A DNA stretch of 64,000 nt from DASYXT01 sp035934555. Lineage in GTDB: Bacteria; Verrucomicrobiota; Verrucomicrobiia; Limisphaerales; UBA8199. Each line of letters starts with the position of its first letter. Position 1 is the stretch's first letter. Under the pieces are notes generated by a model. That model was not told where the DNA came from. It was given only the letters and a program-made list of their open reading frames with translations, and did not search any database. A program made the position numbers and the translations under genes. The stretch is from NCBI GenBank assembly GCA_035934555.1, contig DASYXT010000118.1, positions 62,001 through 126,000 on the forward strand, written 5' to 3'. Of this stretch, positions 8,093 to 17,409 are shown one piece after another.

Positions 8093-8184
8093 TGGTTAAA
8101 GCAGCATTCTCCTCGCCGGTCAACCCTGGCAGATTAAACTCGGGAAAGCGCTCGAAGCCTCTCTCTGACTGAAGGGGACGTCCT

Positions 8185-11100
8185 TCACTCTACTGACGCG
8201 CTTGGAGCCGCGCCCTCTCTCCGCACCGGCTTCACGAGCAAGTAGTAGAGCGTTGGTGTAGCTACTAAAGAAAGCAGGACTGAAATGCACAGGGCTCCGA
8301 TGACCGCAATGGCCAAGGGGCGGAGCATGTCTGCGCCGCTGCCGATGCCATAGGCCAGCGGCAACATGCCTAAAGCGGCCGCCAGCGAGGTCATCAAGAC
8401 CGGACGCAACCGGCGATGGCCGGAACGCACTAGTGCGTCTTCCAGGCTCAACCCTTCAGCGCGCAGGCGGTCAACAAAGTCCAGCATCAGAATCCCGTTT
8501 TTCGCCACAATTCCCACGCCGATGATAGCGCCCAGAAAGGAGACGATATTGAGGGTCGTTCCGGTGACCCAGAGCGCCGCCACGGTTCCAAATAGGGCCA
8601 GCACCGCTCCAAATACAATGGAGATCGGCTCGTAGAACGATCGAAACTCAATAACCAGCACCGTGAACACGAGGAACACAGCCATGATGAGCACCATCAG
8701 CAAGTTCCGAAAGGATTCCTGTTGCTGTTGGTACAGACCGCCATATTCAATCGACCCCGGCGGCAGCGACTTATCCTGACTGAGTTTGGCGCGAATCTCG
8801 GCCATGGTGCTGCCGAGGTCCCGATTCTCGAGCCGTGCCGTGACGGCCACTTCCTGTCGCAAATCTTCCCGGTCCAGTTCGATTTGGCTTGGTTCCTGCC
8901 GAACATCCGCCAACTGGCTCACGCGAACCATCGCGCCCGATGGGGTGCGAACCGGCAGGTTCTGGAGCGCTTCCGTCGTGGCCACGCTTTTGGGATCTCC
9001 CAGCACACGGATGTTCACAATCCGGTCGCCTTGCAGCACGTGGGAAGAGATCTGCCCGAGCAGCGCGGTGTTGAGCGAATCCGCCAGGTCACTGGCCCTT
9101 AATCCAAACCGTTCGGCGTCAGCCGGGCGTACGCGCACGTTGATGGAGGGACCCGTCTTGGTCAGCCCATTAAAAGTGTCCACAACTCCGGAAATGGATT
9201 TAATCTCTTCCTCGACGTGCGGAGCCATGCGCTGCAACCAATTCAGATCGGGCGAAAAGATTTTGATTTCGATAGGATCAGGTGTTAGTTCGAGGTCACC
9301 GACCAGGTCGCTGAGAATGCCGGGGAACTCCCAACGCACCGCCGGAATGCGCTGGTTGAACTCGTGGCGAAACTCGGCGATAACCTCGTCAGTCGAGTGC
9401 TTGCGTTTGGCTTTGAGTTTCACCAGAAAATCGCCGCGGTAAGGTTCGGTGATAAAAAGACCGAGCTGAGTGCCCAGCCGGCGGGAATAGCTCTCCACAT
9501 CCGGATTGGCGCGGATGATGGCTTCGGCCTGGTCGAGTTGGCGCGAGCTTTCTGTTAGGCTCGTACCGGCCGGGGCGTTGAAATCAATCACGAAACCTCC
9601 TTCGTCAAATGGGGGGAGGAAATCAGACTGCAAGTGTTGGTAAACCACCACCCCAACCGCCGCAATGACGGCACAGGCCAGCATGGTGAGCCAGCGGTGG
9701 CGAAGGGCCACCCGTACCGCGCGTTCGTACAGCCGAAGTACGCGCCGAAGCACGAACCCACCTTCTCCCTCGTTGCGCGGTTGCTCGCCGGCCGGCCTTT
9801 TGGGCTCCTTCACGAACCAGCCCGCCAAGGAGGGAGTCAACGTAATCGCGAGCACCAGAGACGTCAGCAAAGACACCACCATCGTCATCGCCAGCGCTCG
9901 AAAGAACACACCCGTCACACCCGTCAGGAACGCCAGCGGCAAAAACACCACGACCGGAGTCAGGGTCGAAGCAACCAGCGGATGGAAGATTTCGCCAATC
10001 GCCTCATGGATGCCCTCGAGGCGTGAACGGCCGGCGGCAATCTTCGCGTACATGGCTTCAACGACGACAATGGCGTCGTCGATGACCAGGCCGATGGCCG
10101 CGGCGATCCCGCCCAGCGTCATCATGTTAAACGTCATATGAAGCAAGCTCATGGCGACGACCGTAATCAAAACGGTGATCGGGATCGCCAGGATGGCTGT
10201 GAAAACGCTGCCCCAGTTTTTTAGGAAAAAGAAAAGAATCAGCACCGAGAGTATCAGCCCAAACAAGATCGCGTCGCGAACGCTGCCGGCTGATTCGCGT
10301 ACAAATTGGGATTGATCATAGAAAAAGGCCAGCTTCATGTCCGGCGGAAGCTCTTGTCGGAGTTTTGCCAGCTCTGCTTTCAAAGCTTTGGCGATGTCCA
10401 ATGTGCTGCCATTAGGTTGGCTCACGATATTGAGCAGCACCGCATTGCGTCCCTCCGCGGTCACCACCGTGAATGTTGGTTCCGGCCCTCGCTCGACCCG
10501 CGCGAGGTCCCCAATGCGCACCGGGTGACCGGAATTGGCGGCGACTACCAAATTGGCCAGGCCTTCGGCTGAATGAACCCTTCCATCCACCGTGGTCAGG
10601 TAGAGGTGGTAGTTCTCCTCCAGCATGCCCGCTGGAGCGATGAGGTTGTTGTTGGTCAATGCGCCGGTGATATCGGTCAGGCTGAGGTTGGCTGCCTGCA
10701 GCTTTGCCGGGTCCACGATGACGTGGAATTCGGGGGCCTTGCCGCCGACTACCTCCGCTTTTGCCACGCCCGGAATTTTGAGAAAGCGAGGCTTCAGGGT
10801 ATAGGTCGCCGTGTCCCATAGGTCCATCAGATCGCGGCTGGCGCTGGTCAGGCTGATGCCGATGACGGGGAAAACGGAAAAAGTAAGGCGGGAAACCTCC
10901 GTGCTGGCACTGGAAGGCAATTCACTGCTGATCTGCGAAAGCCGGCCCAGCACGTAGAGTTCCGATTGCACCATGTCCACCTGCCAGTTGAAGAAGATAT
11001 TGATTTGGGCGGAGCCGCGCTCGGTGGCTGAGCGAACGCTCACGGTTCCGGGTATGTCTTTGACGGCTTCCTCGATCGGGCGGGTGATGACCGCCATCAT

Positions 11101-11292
11101 CTCATCGGCCGGCATAATGCCGTTGTTGACCAGAATGACAACGCGCGGGAAGTCGGTTTGGGGAAAGACCGAGGACGGCATGCGCAGTGCCGAGTAAATG
11201 CCGCCGGCGCATAAGGCCACTGCGATAAAGGCAATGGCCAACGCATAGCGCGTAGCGAACTCACCCAAACGAGAACTTCGCGAAGGATTCAT
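8185..11292 (-). CDS. RND efflux transporter, inner-membrane pump
   Basis: A full-length resistance-nodulation-division pump (1035 residues) of the AcrB/MexB fold: N-terminal membrane helix (about 15-35), a large periplasmic porter loop, helices 2-6 from about 340, a second periplasmic loop and a second helix bundle at the C-terminus. The proton-relay motif in TM4 is GLVIDDAIVVVE with D405 and D406, equivalent to AcrB D407/D408. It works by proton antiport, exporting substrate through the adaptor and the outer-membrane channel encoded just upstream. The DD motif is of the multidrug/HAE kind rather than the heavy-metal CzcA/CusA kind, so the substrate is open. Its ATG overlaps the adaptor stop (ATGA). 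Confidence 0.93.
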   Translation of the reverse strand: MNPSRSSRLGEFATRYALAIAFIAVALCAGGIYSALRMPSSVFPQTDFPRVVILVNNGIMPADEMMAVITRPIEEAVKDIPGTVSVRSATERGSAQINIFFNWQVDMVQSELYVLGRLSQISSELPSSASTEVSRLTFSVFPVIGISLTSASRDLMDLWDTATYTLKPRFLKIPGVAKAEVVGGKAPEFHVIVDPAKLQAANLSLTDITGALTNNNLIAPAGMLEENYHLYLTTVDGRVHSAEGLANLVVAANSGHPVRIGDLARVERGPEPTFTVVTAEGRNAVLLNIVSQPNGSTLDIAKALKAELAKLRQELPPDMKLAFFYDQSQFVRESAGSVRDAILFGLILSVLILFFFLKNWGSVFTAILAIPITVLITVVAMSLLHMTFNMMTLGGIAAAIGLVIDDAIVVVEAMYAKIAAGRSRLEGIHEAIGEIFHPLVASTLTPVVVFLPLAFLTGVTGVFFRALAMTMVVSLLTSLVLAITLTPSLAGWFVKEPKRPAGEQPRNEGEGGFVLRRVLRLYERAVRVALRHRWLTMLACAVIAAVGVVVYQHLQSDFLPPFDEGGFVIDFNAPAGTSLTESSRQLDQAEAIIRANPDVESYSRRLGTQLGLFITEPYRGDFLVKLKAKRKHSTDEVIAEFRHEFNQRIPAVRWEFPGILSDLVGDLELTPDPIEIKIFSPDLNWLQRMAPHVEEEIKSISGVVDTFNGLTKTGPSINVRVRPADAERFGLRASDLADSLNTALLGQISSHVLQGDRIVNIRVLGDPKSVATTEALQNLPVRTPSGAMVRVSQLADVRQEPSQIELDREDLRQEVAVTARLENRDLGSTMAEIRAKLSQDKSLPPGSIEYGGLYQQQQESFRNLLMVLIMAVFLVFTVLVIEFRSFYEPISIVFGAVLALFGTVAALWVTGTTLNIVSFLGAIIGVGIVAKNGILMLDFVDRLRAEGLSLEDALVRSGHRRLRPVLMTSLAAALGMLPLAYGIGSGADMLRPLAIAVIGALCISVLLSLVATPTLYYLLVKPVRREGAAPSASVE

Positions 11293-12350
11293 TTCTCCTG
11301 CGACGAGCTTGTCTGCGGCGTTTGGGCCGCGGAGTTTGTGCCTTCGGCCGGGCTGCTCACCTGGATTTTGGTTTTGTCGGGCAACCCGTACGCGCCGACC
11401 GTCACGACCGATTGGCCTGGCCGCAGATCGGAGCCGGTAAGTTCGACCCAGCCATTCTCGCGGAAACCGGTTTGGACGGCCACTTGGGTTGCCTCGGTCC
11501 CGTTGACCACGGCAACAACGTTGGAGCCCTGAACGTCTGTGACCACGCTTTCAGCCGGCGCCGCGAGGCAATTCGTGTGCACGCCTGTGACGATGCGCAA
11601 CGTAACAAACTGGCCCGGATGCAAGCCGCTGTCCGCAGGCAACTCGGCACGCGCCAGGACTGTGCCGTTGTTCGTGTCCACCGTGGGGCTAATGAAGCTC
11701 ACCTGGGCGGTTACCGACTGGTCGGTCGACATCTGCATTTCCTGGCCAACCTTCAACTCGGCAGCATCCCCAGCCGGCAAACTGGCGCGGATCGCCAGGC
11801 GACTCAAATCAATCACCTCAACTAGTATTGTATTCAAATCGACTGCGGCGCCGGGTCTGGCGTTAACCCGGGCGACCGTACCCGACAAGGGTGAGACAAC
11901 CTGCAACAGTGCCAGTTGCGCTTCGGCGTTCTGGAGGTTGTGCAGGGAAGTGTTGTGTTGCGCGTAGAGCTGCTTTTGCCGCTCCAGTTCCTGTTGAGCG
12001 TATTCCAGCGTCGTGCCTCCCGAGTTTAATTGGACTAATATGTCTCCCTTTTGCACGTGCTGCCCCTCGACTACGTTGACCCGGGCAACAATACCGGCTG
12101 CCGCAGGAGCCAGGGGAGCGTCCGCAGCCGTTGCTGTGACGGTGGCCGGCATGGGCTCGACCACGCCGTAGCCGTTGAGATAATGGTGCAGCGTCATCAA
12201 CTTGAGCGTGCCGACCTGAACAGTTACGACCGGAGGCGGCGCCTTCTCCGATTCGTCCGTACCCGATTCATGAGACTTCAGGAGTACGAAAATCGCGATA
12301 CCCCCGATCACAAGGATCACCAGGCCAGCCAGTATTTGCTTTGCCTTCAT
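11289..12350 (-). CDS. RND periplasmic adaptor (membrane fusion protein)
   Basis: A 353-residue HlyD/AcrA-type adaptor. It begins with a membrane anchor or uncleaved signal (ILAGLVILVIGGIAIFVLL, about 6-25). The lipoyl-like half-motifs are ATAADAPLAPAAAGIVARVNVVEGQHVQKGDILVQL (about 72-107) and VVSPLSGTVARVNARPGAAV (about 151-170), separated by a short alpha-hairpin (about 115-145). Beta-barrel and membrane-proximal domains follow, and a Ser/Thr/Gln-rich tail ends the protein. It joins the RND pump to the TolC-type channel. It lies between them in the operon, overlapping the pump gene and separated from the channel gene by 100 bases. Confidence 0.92.
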   Translation of the reverse strand: MKAKQILAGLVILVIGGIAIFVLLKSHESGTDESEKAPPPVVTVQVGTLKLMTLHHYLNGYGVVEPMPATVTATAADAPLAPAAAGIVARVNVVEGQHVQKGDILVQLNSGGTTLEYAQQELERQKQLYAQHNTSLHNLQNAEAQLALLQVVSPLSGTVARVNARPGAAVDLNTILVEVIDLSRLAIRASLPAGDAAELKVGQEMQMSTDQSVTAQVSFISPTVDTNNGTVLARAELPADSGLHPGQFVTLRIVTGVHTNCLAAPAESVVTDVQGSNVVAVVNGTEATQVAVQTGFRENGWVELTGSDLRPGQSVVTVGAYGLPDKTKIQVSSPAEGTNSAAQTPQTSSSQEK

Positions 12351-12451
12351 GTGTTAGGTGCGAGGCGATTGATGGTTGTGCGAACCGGCTTCAGTCTTTG
12401 ATTGATCGAGCTCATAGGTCCGCGCTGGGTTGCTCATTGTAACAATAAATT

Positions 12452-13885
12452 TTATTGGGAACGCTGTCCCCCGGTCGCGCCAGCGTGAAGCAGCGTGGAC
12501 GTCAGAGTCAGTGGACTCTGTACCGCGTCCTCGAGTTGCCCGAGCGCCTGTTGCGCTTTAATCCGCGCCGCAAACTGGCTCTGGGCACCCGTGGCGAATT
12601 CGACCTCCGCGCTCGCCAGGGCCAAGGCGTCGGCTGCTCCGGCCCGCAGTTGCTCACGCGTGGATTCGAGACGTCGCTGCAGATTGCGCAGGAGTGCTTG
12701 CGCGGTGGCCAGTTGCTTAAGGGCTGACTGGTAAGCGGTCAGTGCGGCGTTGATTTCCCCAACGGCATTGGCCTGAACCGTTAAAAAATGAGCAGCAGCT
12801 TGCGCACGTTTCGCCGCGGACTCAGCGATTGGTCCTTGATTCTGGTTGAGAATAGGCAGCGAAACACTCAACCCGAGGTTCCATTGATTATCAGCGGCGC
12901 TGCCAGCGTTCCAGGCATATCCGGGGCCCAAATGAACATCCGGGTACTGGCCGGCAATCTCCAATTGCAAGGCCGATTGGCTGGCGGCGTACTCGGCGAG
13001 CGCCCCGCGCACGTCGGACCGATTTAACAGCGCCTGCGTTCGCACCTCCGGCTGAGTTAACTCCCGTGGAAACTCGTCCAGGCTCTCGAATGACAGTTCG
13101 ATGTCATCCAGCACGTGCAACGGCATACCGAGTGCATTGGCTAACTGCCCACGCGCAAGGAAGTATTGCCCGACGGCGTCCTCGTCCGCCAATTGCGCCG
13201 TCTGCAGCGCGACCCGGGCTTGCATCACTTCAAAACCCGAAACGCTGCCGGCGGCAAGCTGGCCTTCGAGCAGGCTCACGACGTTGCTTTGTGCCAGGAC
13301 CTGGCGCGTGAGCAAGGACTGGGTCTCCCGGGCGGCATACAAGCTGACGAGAGCCGCTCGCACCCGGCTGCGGACCTGCCAGACTGTGCCCACCAGGTTC
13401 CACTGCGCCGCTTCCGCCAGATGCTCCGACTGGGCGACGCGCTTCTTGCGCTTGCCGGCTGTCTCAATCGGCCAGTCGGTAGTGATGGTCACCAGCCAGG
13501 GACTGGGATTACCGGGAATCTGAGAGTCATAACCCGGCGTTACGGCGATGGACGGGTTCGGTCGTTGGCCCGCCGTGATCCGCGCGGCCTGGGCGGCCTC
13601 GAGTTGGGTCCGCGCCTCGGCCAGGCTTGGTTGATAACAAAATGCCAACAATGTCAGCGCCTTCAGGTTCCAAGCGTGACCCAATCCCGGCAACTCCACG
13701 TGGTTGGTCTCGAAAAACGCCTGCAACTGGGCGTTGGTTACCGAACGCGATGCAAACCCGGCGGCCGTTTCCGCGGGCGAAAGCGGCCGTGGCTGATAAT
13801 GAACGCAGCCGGTGAGACAAGCGGTGACTAGTATCAGCCAACATGCTTCCGAGCAGCGCCGTTTGGGGTTTTGCTCAGTCACCAT
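12452..13885 (-). CDS. TolC-type outer-membrane efflux lipoprotein
   Basis: A 477-residue outer-membrane factor. The N-terminus has a hydrophobic stretch ending in a lipobox LTGC (C27), so it should be lipidated like CusC/OprM. The two OEP repeats are visible as long helical, Ala/Gln-rich halves (TLLAFCYQPSLAEARTQLEA near the start of repeat one; LTQPEVRTQALLNRSDVRGA in repeat two). It forms the outer-membrane/periplasmic tunnel for the pump. Its ATG at 13885 lies inside the last codons of the upstream propeller gene, so propeller, channel, adaptor and pump appear cotranscribed. Confidence 0.9.
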   Translation of the reverse strand: MVTEQNPKRRCSEACWLILVTACLTGCVHYQPRPLSPAETAAGFASRSVTNAQLQAFFETNHVELPGLGHAWNLKALTLLAFCYQPSLAEARTQLEAAQAARITAGQRPNPSIAVTPGYDSQIPGNPSPWLVTITTDWPIETAGKRKKRVAQSEHLAEAAQWNLVGTVWQVRSRVRAALVSLYAARETQSLLTRQVLAQSNVVSLLEGQLAAGSVSGFEVMQARVALQTAQLADEDAVGQYFLARGQLANALGMPLHVLDDIELSFESLDEFPRELTQPEVRTQALLNRSDVRGALAEYAASQSALQLEIAGQYPDVHLGPGYAWNAGSAADNQWNLGLSVSLPILNQNQGPIAESAAKRAQAAAHFLTVQANAVGEINAALTAYQSALKQLATAQALLRNLQRRLESTREQLRAGAADALALASAEVEFATGAQSQFAARIKAQQALGQLEDAVQSPLTLTSTLLHAGATGGQRSQ

Positions 13886-14960
13886 TGCCGCGGCCTACCC
13901 ATAACACATCCAAGTAGCCCGGCCCACCCCTGCCACGTCGTCCTTCCGGTGGCGATTCCGAGGCGGGCGTGGACTGCGGCGCGCGCTCCGTGCAAATCAA
14001 AACAACTCGGTTGTGCTTTGTATCCAATGAACAGGTTTTGCATCCGGGCTTGGTCTGGACGGTTTGTTCCACAGCAAAGTCGGTCGGGCTGCTTTCTTTG
14101 ATGATGGTTAGAGTGCCGTCACGTTGGGAAGAGAAGCCTTCTGACGTGTTAGGGTTGAAGCCGCCTCCGTCCGTGCCGCTGCCGATAGGCAGCGTCGAGA
14201 GAACGGTTCCCTTATCAGCATCGACCACGACGCACACATCCGGGTGCGCGCACATGGCAAACAGAATGCGGTGTTTTACGTCGAAGCCCAGACCGCCGGG
14301 CTCACCAGCCTTGTTGCCGAGGTCATATTTGGTCACCAGTTTCATCGTCCTGACATCGACGACCGCGATTTTCTTTTCGTTTTCGACATCGACATACAGC
14401 TTTCCCTGGCCGTCGCTCTGGGCCTGCTCCATCGCGCCTCCCACCTCGATCGTGCCAACGACCGCACCGTCTTTGGGGTCGATCATGGTTATACTCGGAG
14501 CCTGGTGGCTGAAGACGAAAACGCGTTTAGTGAAAGGTTCATGCAGGATACCGTCCGGCCGGCCCTCCACATCAATGCTTTTGATTTTCTGCATCGTTTG
14601 CGTGTCGAACATGCCGAGGGGCTTGCTGCTGCTGAATCCGTGGTGGGATTCGGGATCAATGGCCACCCCGTGCCCGCTGATGTTCGTTATTGCGCCAATC
14701 AGCTTGTGGCTGTCCAAATCGAACACGAAGGTTTGTGGCCCGCGGGGCACATAGACCCGACGGTCATCGTTATCGGCATAGACATAATCGATGCCGCCGC
14801 TGCCCATTACCTGTGTGGTATCGAGCACCTTGTATGGTTCCGCTGCTGTCGTCTGGCGGACCGGCAGGACGAGCCCAACGCAGCAAAGCACCATGATACT
14901 TCCTGTTTTCAATCGGTCCGGAATCATGGACTTTCTGCTGAGGTTTGGTTTGAGGCTCAT
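13875..14960 (-). CDS. YncE-like secreted beta-propeller protein
   Basis: A YVTN/YncE-type seven-bladed propeller of about 361 residues. After a signal segment (IMVLCCVGLVLPVRQTTAAEP) blades repeat as D(V)xTxKxxxxI-type strands: GGIDYVYADNDDRRVYVP, DPESHHGFSSSKPLGMFD, TKRVFVFSH, DPKDGAVVGTIEVGG, GKLYVDVENEKKIAVVD, KHRILFAMCAHPDVCVVVD. The tail (GRRGRGGPGYLDVLWVGRGNGD) is Gly/Arg-rich. Start choice is uncertain: ATG at 14960 gives a long n-region; ATG at 14927 places the signal closer; a frame open to 15032 lacks support. First gene of the efflux operon, so transcription probably starts in 14961-15156, which also holds a CusR-like box. YncE in E. coli binds DNA/iron-related targets; a ligand- or metal-sensing role here is inference. 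Confidence 0.85.
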   Translation of the reverse strand: MSLKPNLSRKSMIPDRLKTGSIMVLCCVGLVLPVRQTTAAEPYKVLDTTQVMGSGGIDYVYADNDDRRVYVPRGPQTFVFDLDSHKLIGAITNISGHGVAIDPESHHGFSSSKPLGMFDTQTMQKIKSIDVEGRPDGILHEPFTKRVFVFSHQAPSITMIDPKDGAVVGTIEVGGAMEQAQSDGQGKLYVDVENEKKIAVVDVRTMKLVTKYDLGNKAGEPGGLGFDVKHRILFAMCAHPDVCVVVDADKGTVLSTLPIGSGTDGGGFNPNTSEGFSSQRDGTLTIIKESSPTDFAVEQTVQTKPGCKTCSLDTKHNRVVLICTERAPQSTPASESPPEGRRGRGGPGYLDVLWVGRGNGD

Positions 14961-15072
14961 GGTTGGTTTTAATTCTTCACAACTATTTTCGTGAATCCCC
15001 GATGGCGGGGGCACTTCACAAATCGCTTTCACTATAAATCATCCAAGAATCGTGAATTGGCAACAAATGGCA

Positions 15073-15090
15073 AATGACAGTTCTGTCATT
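15073..15090. promoter_or_regulatory. CusR/CopR-like response-regulator box
   Basis: AATGACAGTTCTGTCATT: perfect 8-base arms around a TT centre, located in the intergenic region between the divergent propeller/efflux operon and the PepSY lipoprotein gene. The E. coli CusR/PcoR box has the form AATGACAA-NN-TTGTCATT, so 14 of 16 defined bases agree. An OmpR-family regulator with a CusRS-like partner is encoded 500 bases away. It could control both directions. Assignment by similarity to a known box, not by experiment. Confidence 0.65.
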
Positions 15091-15156
15091 CTGGTTTCAT
15101 TTGAAGTTCATCTCGTCGTGCTTTAATGCGCGAAGCCAAATTCGAATTAAATCAAT

Positions 15157-15516
15157 GTGAAGACTATAAATTGCCTCTGCATAGGACTCGCGTTTTTGCT
15201 TTTTGCAGGTTGCGAATCCGAAAAAGGTGAGCGCCACGAGAACCAAGCCACACTCCAATCCCAAGCCAAAATCAGCAAAGCGGACGCCGAGCGGATTGCG
15301 CTTGCCCAGGCGCCCACCGGGAGCATTAAGGAAAGCGAATTGGAACGAGAAAAAGGCAAGCTGATTTGGTCCATCGATATTACCGTTCCAGGTTCGAAAG
15401 AGATAACCGAGGTAAATGTTGACGCCCGTAGCGGTCAGGTGATCGGCGTCGAAAAAGAAAACCCAAAGGCTGAGGCGAAGGAAAAGGAGAAAGAGACAGA
15501 CGGCGACAAAAAGTAA
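15157..15516 (+). CDS. PepSY-domain lipoprotein
   Basis: A 119-residue lipoprotein: signal peptide with lipobox FAGC (C19), a short polar linker, then one PepSY domain (about 38-100; SKADAERIALAQAPTGSIKE, then a W-containing beta strand LIWSIDITV and VNVDARSGQVIGVE). The C-terminus is a highly charged Lys/Glu tail. PepSY domains are inhibitory or regulatory modules of secreted proteases and are frequent beside two-component systems; a signal-sensing or sensor-modulating role in the periplasm is inferred. Start is a GTG at 15157. A close paralogue lies at 17410-17757 on the other side of the two-component pair, and both have a TGACA-N4-TGTCA box upstream. Confidence 0.85.
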   Translation: MKTINCLCIGLAFLLFAGCESEKGERHENQATLQSQAKISKADAERIALAQAPTGSIKESELEREKGKLIWSIDITVPGSKEITEVNVDARSGQVIGVEKENPKAEAKEKEKETDGDKK

Positions 15517-15596
15517 CCTGTAAGCAGGAACCGGGTTGAACCACGGTTTTCTCATCCAGTTGCCCTATCACGTCCGCATCCACTAAACTCTGGCCC

Positions 15597-16271
15597 ATGC
15601 GAGTCCTGGTAGTGGAAGATGAGAAGAAGACCGCTTCGTTCATTCGTAAGGCGCTTCAGGCTGATGGTTTCGCGGTCGATGTTTGCCACAACGGCGAGGA
15701 CGGGTTGGCCGCCCCAAGGGCAACTCCCTACGACGCGGTTGTGCTGGATATCATGCTGCCCGACAGTGATGGACTGAGCATTCTGCGCCAATGGCGCAAA
15801 CAGCGCCAAAGCGTTCCCGTTCTTTTGCTTTCGGCCCGGGGCGAGGTCGATGAACGAGTTGAGGGTTTGAACGCCGGTGCCGACGATTACCTGCCCAAGC
15901 CCTTTGAGTTGGTGGAATTGATCGCACGCGTGCGGGCCCTCACCCGGCGCGGGAGTGAGAATAAATCCTTGGTCTTGCGGGTTGCCGATCTCACGCTCGA
16001 CACGGTGACGCATCGGGCCCAGCGTGCTGGTGTCGAGATCGAGTTGACCGTCCGCGAATACCGGCTGCTGGAGTTTCTCATGCGTTCTGCAGGGCGTTTG
16101 TGCGGGCGGATGATGATCCTGGAAAAGGTTTGGGATTACGATTTCGATCCAAACACCAACCTGGTGGACGTCTACATCATGCGTCTGCGCGAGAAGATCG
16201 ACACCAACTTTGAGCCCAAGTTGCTCCGCACCGTCCGGGGCACGGGCTATGTCTTGAAGGAGACGCCGTGA
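15597..16271 (+). CDS. OmpR/CusR-family response regulator
   Basis: A 224-residue regulator with a receiver domain (1-120; acidic pocket E7/D8, phospho-acceptor D51 in VVLDIMLPDSDG, conserved LPKPF loop near 100) and an OmpR-type winged helix (about 125-222; LTLDTVTHRAQRAGVEIELT, REYRLLEFLM, VDVYIMRLREKID, LRTVRGTGYVL). It would be phosphorylated by the histidine kinase whose GTG start overlaps its stop. The overall sequence is of the CusR/CopR/QseB group. The two TGACA-N4-TGTCA sites at 15073 and 17314 fit its expected DNA-binding specificity. Confidence 0.95.
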   Translation: MRVLVVEDEKKTASFIRKALQADGFAVDVCHNGEDGLAAPRATPYDAVVLDIMLPDSDGLSILRQWRKQRQSVPVLLLSARGEVDERVEGLNAGADDYLPKPFELVELIARVRALTRRGSENKSLVLRVADLTLDTVTHRAQRAGVEIELTVREYRLLEFLMRSAGRLCGRMMILEKVWDYDFDPNTNLVDVYIMRLREKIDTNFEPKLLRTVRGTGYVLKETP

Positions 16272-17338
16272 CGATTCGGGCACGGATGACGCTGTTGTAT
16301 TCGGCGGCCTTGCTGGTGTCGATCCTCCTGATTTTCGCACTGTCTCTTGATGAGCTTCGCGAACGCAAAACAGGCGAAGACCAGCCCAATAGCCGATGGG
16401 AAGAGCTGGTCGGGGTCCTGGTTTGGGTGGGTGTCCCCGCTGTGCTGGTGAGCCTCGGCGGGGGCTGGTGGCTCATGCACAAAGCGCTCTCCCCCGTGGC
16501 GACACTCACTGAGGCCGCCAAACGAGTCACCGACCTCAATCTCAATCAGGAACTGCCGCGCAGCCACAACAGAGACGAACTCGACCGACTCAGCGAGGTG
16601 CTCAACGAAATGACGGGGCGGCTGCACCAGTCCTTTACGCGTAACCGCGAATTCACGCTGCACGCCTCCCATGAACTCAAGACGCCACTGACCATCCTGT
16701 GTGGTGAGGCCGAGAGCGAGTGGCACGATGAGTCCCTTAGCCCGGGTGAGCGCGAACGGGCCGGCAGCCGGCTTGAGGAGTTGAGGCGGCTGGCTCGGAT
16801 CGTGGATGGTCTTTCGCTCCTGGCCAAAGCCGACTCAGGGCTCATCTCCCTCTCGCTGGCTCCGGTCCACCTGGAAGAACTCGTCCGGGATAGTTTTGCC
16901 GATACCCAAGTGCTGGCCCAGGACTCCGGGCTAAGAGTGGAACTCGCTGCATGCGAGGAAACCGTCGTGCAAGGCGATGCCCACCGATTACGCCAATTGT
17001 TGCTGAATCTGGTGGATAACGCGGTCAAATATAACCAGAAAAACGGCTCGATTAGCATGGCGTTGCGACGGCGCAACGGAACGGCCGAACTGACCATCGC
17101 AAACACGGGCCCTGGAATCGCCCCCGAAGCCTTGCCGCGCGTTTTCGAGCGCTTTTACCGCGGCGATCCCGCCCACAGCCGCCAAGTGGATGGCTGCGGC
17201 CTGGGCCTGGGAATTGCCCAGTGGATTGTCACCGCCCATGGTGGAACCATCCACATCGATTCTGTGCCCGCGAAACTCACCATGGTGACGGTCCGCATAC
17301 CACAACTCCCGAATGACAAAACTGTCAGCGAGGCTTAA
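16268..17338 (+). CDS. CusS-like sensor histidine kinase
   Basis: A 356-residue membrane kinase. Two membrane helices (about 8-25 and 47-67) enclose only about 20 residues, so there is almost no periplasmic sensor domain. HAMP (about 68-120), HisKA with HASHELKTPLT (H135), and a HATPase_c domain with N-box LLLNLVDNAVKYN, G1 IANTGPGIAP and G2 GLGLGIAQWIV. The lack of a sensory loop suggests that the signal comes through membrane perturbation or a partner, for which the flanking PepSY lipoproteins are candidates (inference). Start is a GTG overlapping the regulator stop. Its last codons contain the second CusR-like box, used by the downstream gene. Confidence 0.95.
   Translation: MTIRARMTLLYSAALLVSILLIFALSLDELRERKTGEDQPNSRWEELVGVLVWVGVPAVLVSLGGGWWLMHKALSPVATLTEAAKRVTDLNLNQELPRSHNRDELDRLSEVLNEMTGRLHQSFTRNREFTLHASHELKTPLTILCGEAESEWHDESLSPGERERAGSRLEELRRLARIVDGLSLLAKADSGLISLSLAPVHLEELVRDSFADTQVLAQDSGLRVELAACEETVVQGDAHRLRQLLLNLVDNAVKYNQKNGSISMALRRRNGTAELTIANTGPGIAPEALPRVFERFYRGDPAHSRQVDGCGLGLGIAQWIVTAHGGTIHIDSVPAKLTMVTVRIPQLPNDKTVSEA
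17312..17327. promoter_or_regulatory. Second CusR-like box, inside the kinase 3' end
   Basis: AATGACAAAACTGTCA: TGACA-N4-TGTCA with the same spacing and the same AAT flank as the 15073 box, placed in the final codons of the kinase gene and about 85 bases upstream of the second PepSY gene. The matching position ahead of the two paralogues supports a shared regulator. Confidence 0.5.
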
Positions 17339-17409
17339 TGGAATTGTCATGATTTCGTGGGTTAACTAACGCAAATTACTAGAACCAGTTGGACCATCGG
17401 ATTCAGACT

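Noticed and set aside
8185..11292. Heavy-metal (CzcA/CusA) type RND pump
   Set aside because: TM4 carries GLVIDDAIVVVE with two Asp (multidrug-like) instead of the single-Asp pattern of metal pumps; substrate left open despite the CusR-like boxes.
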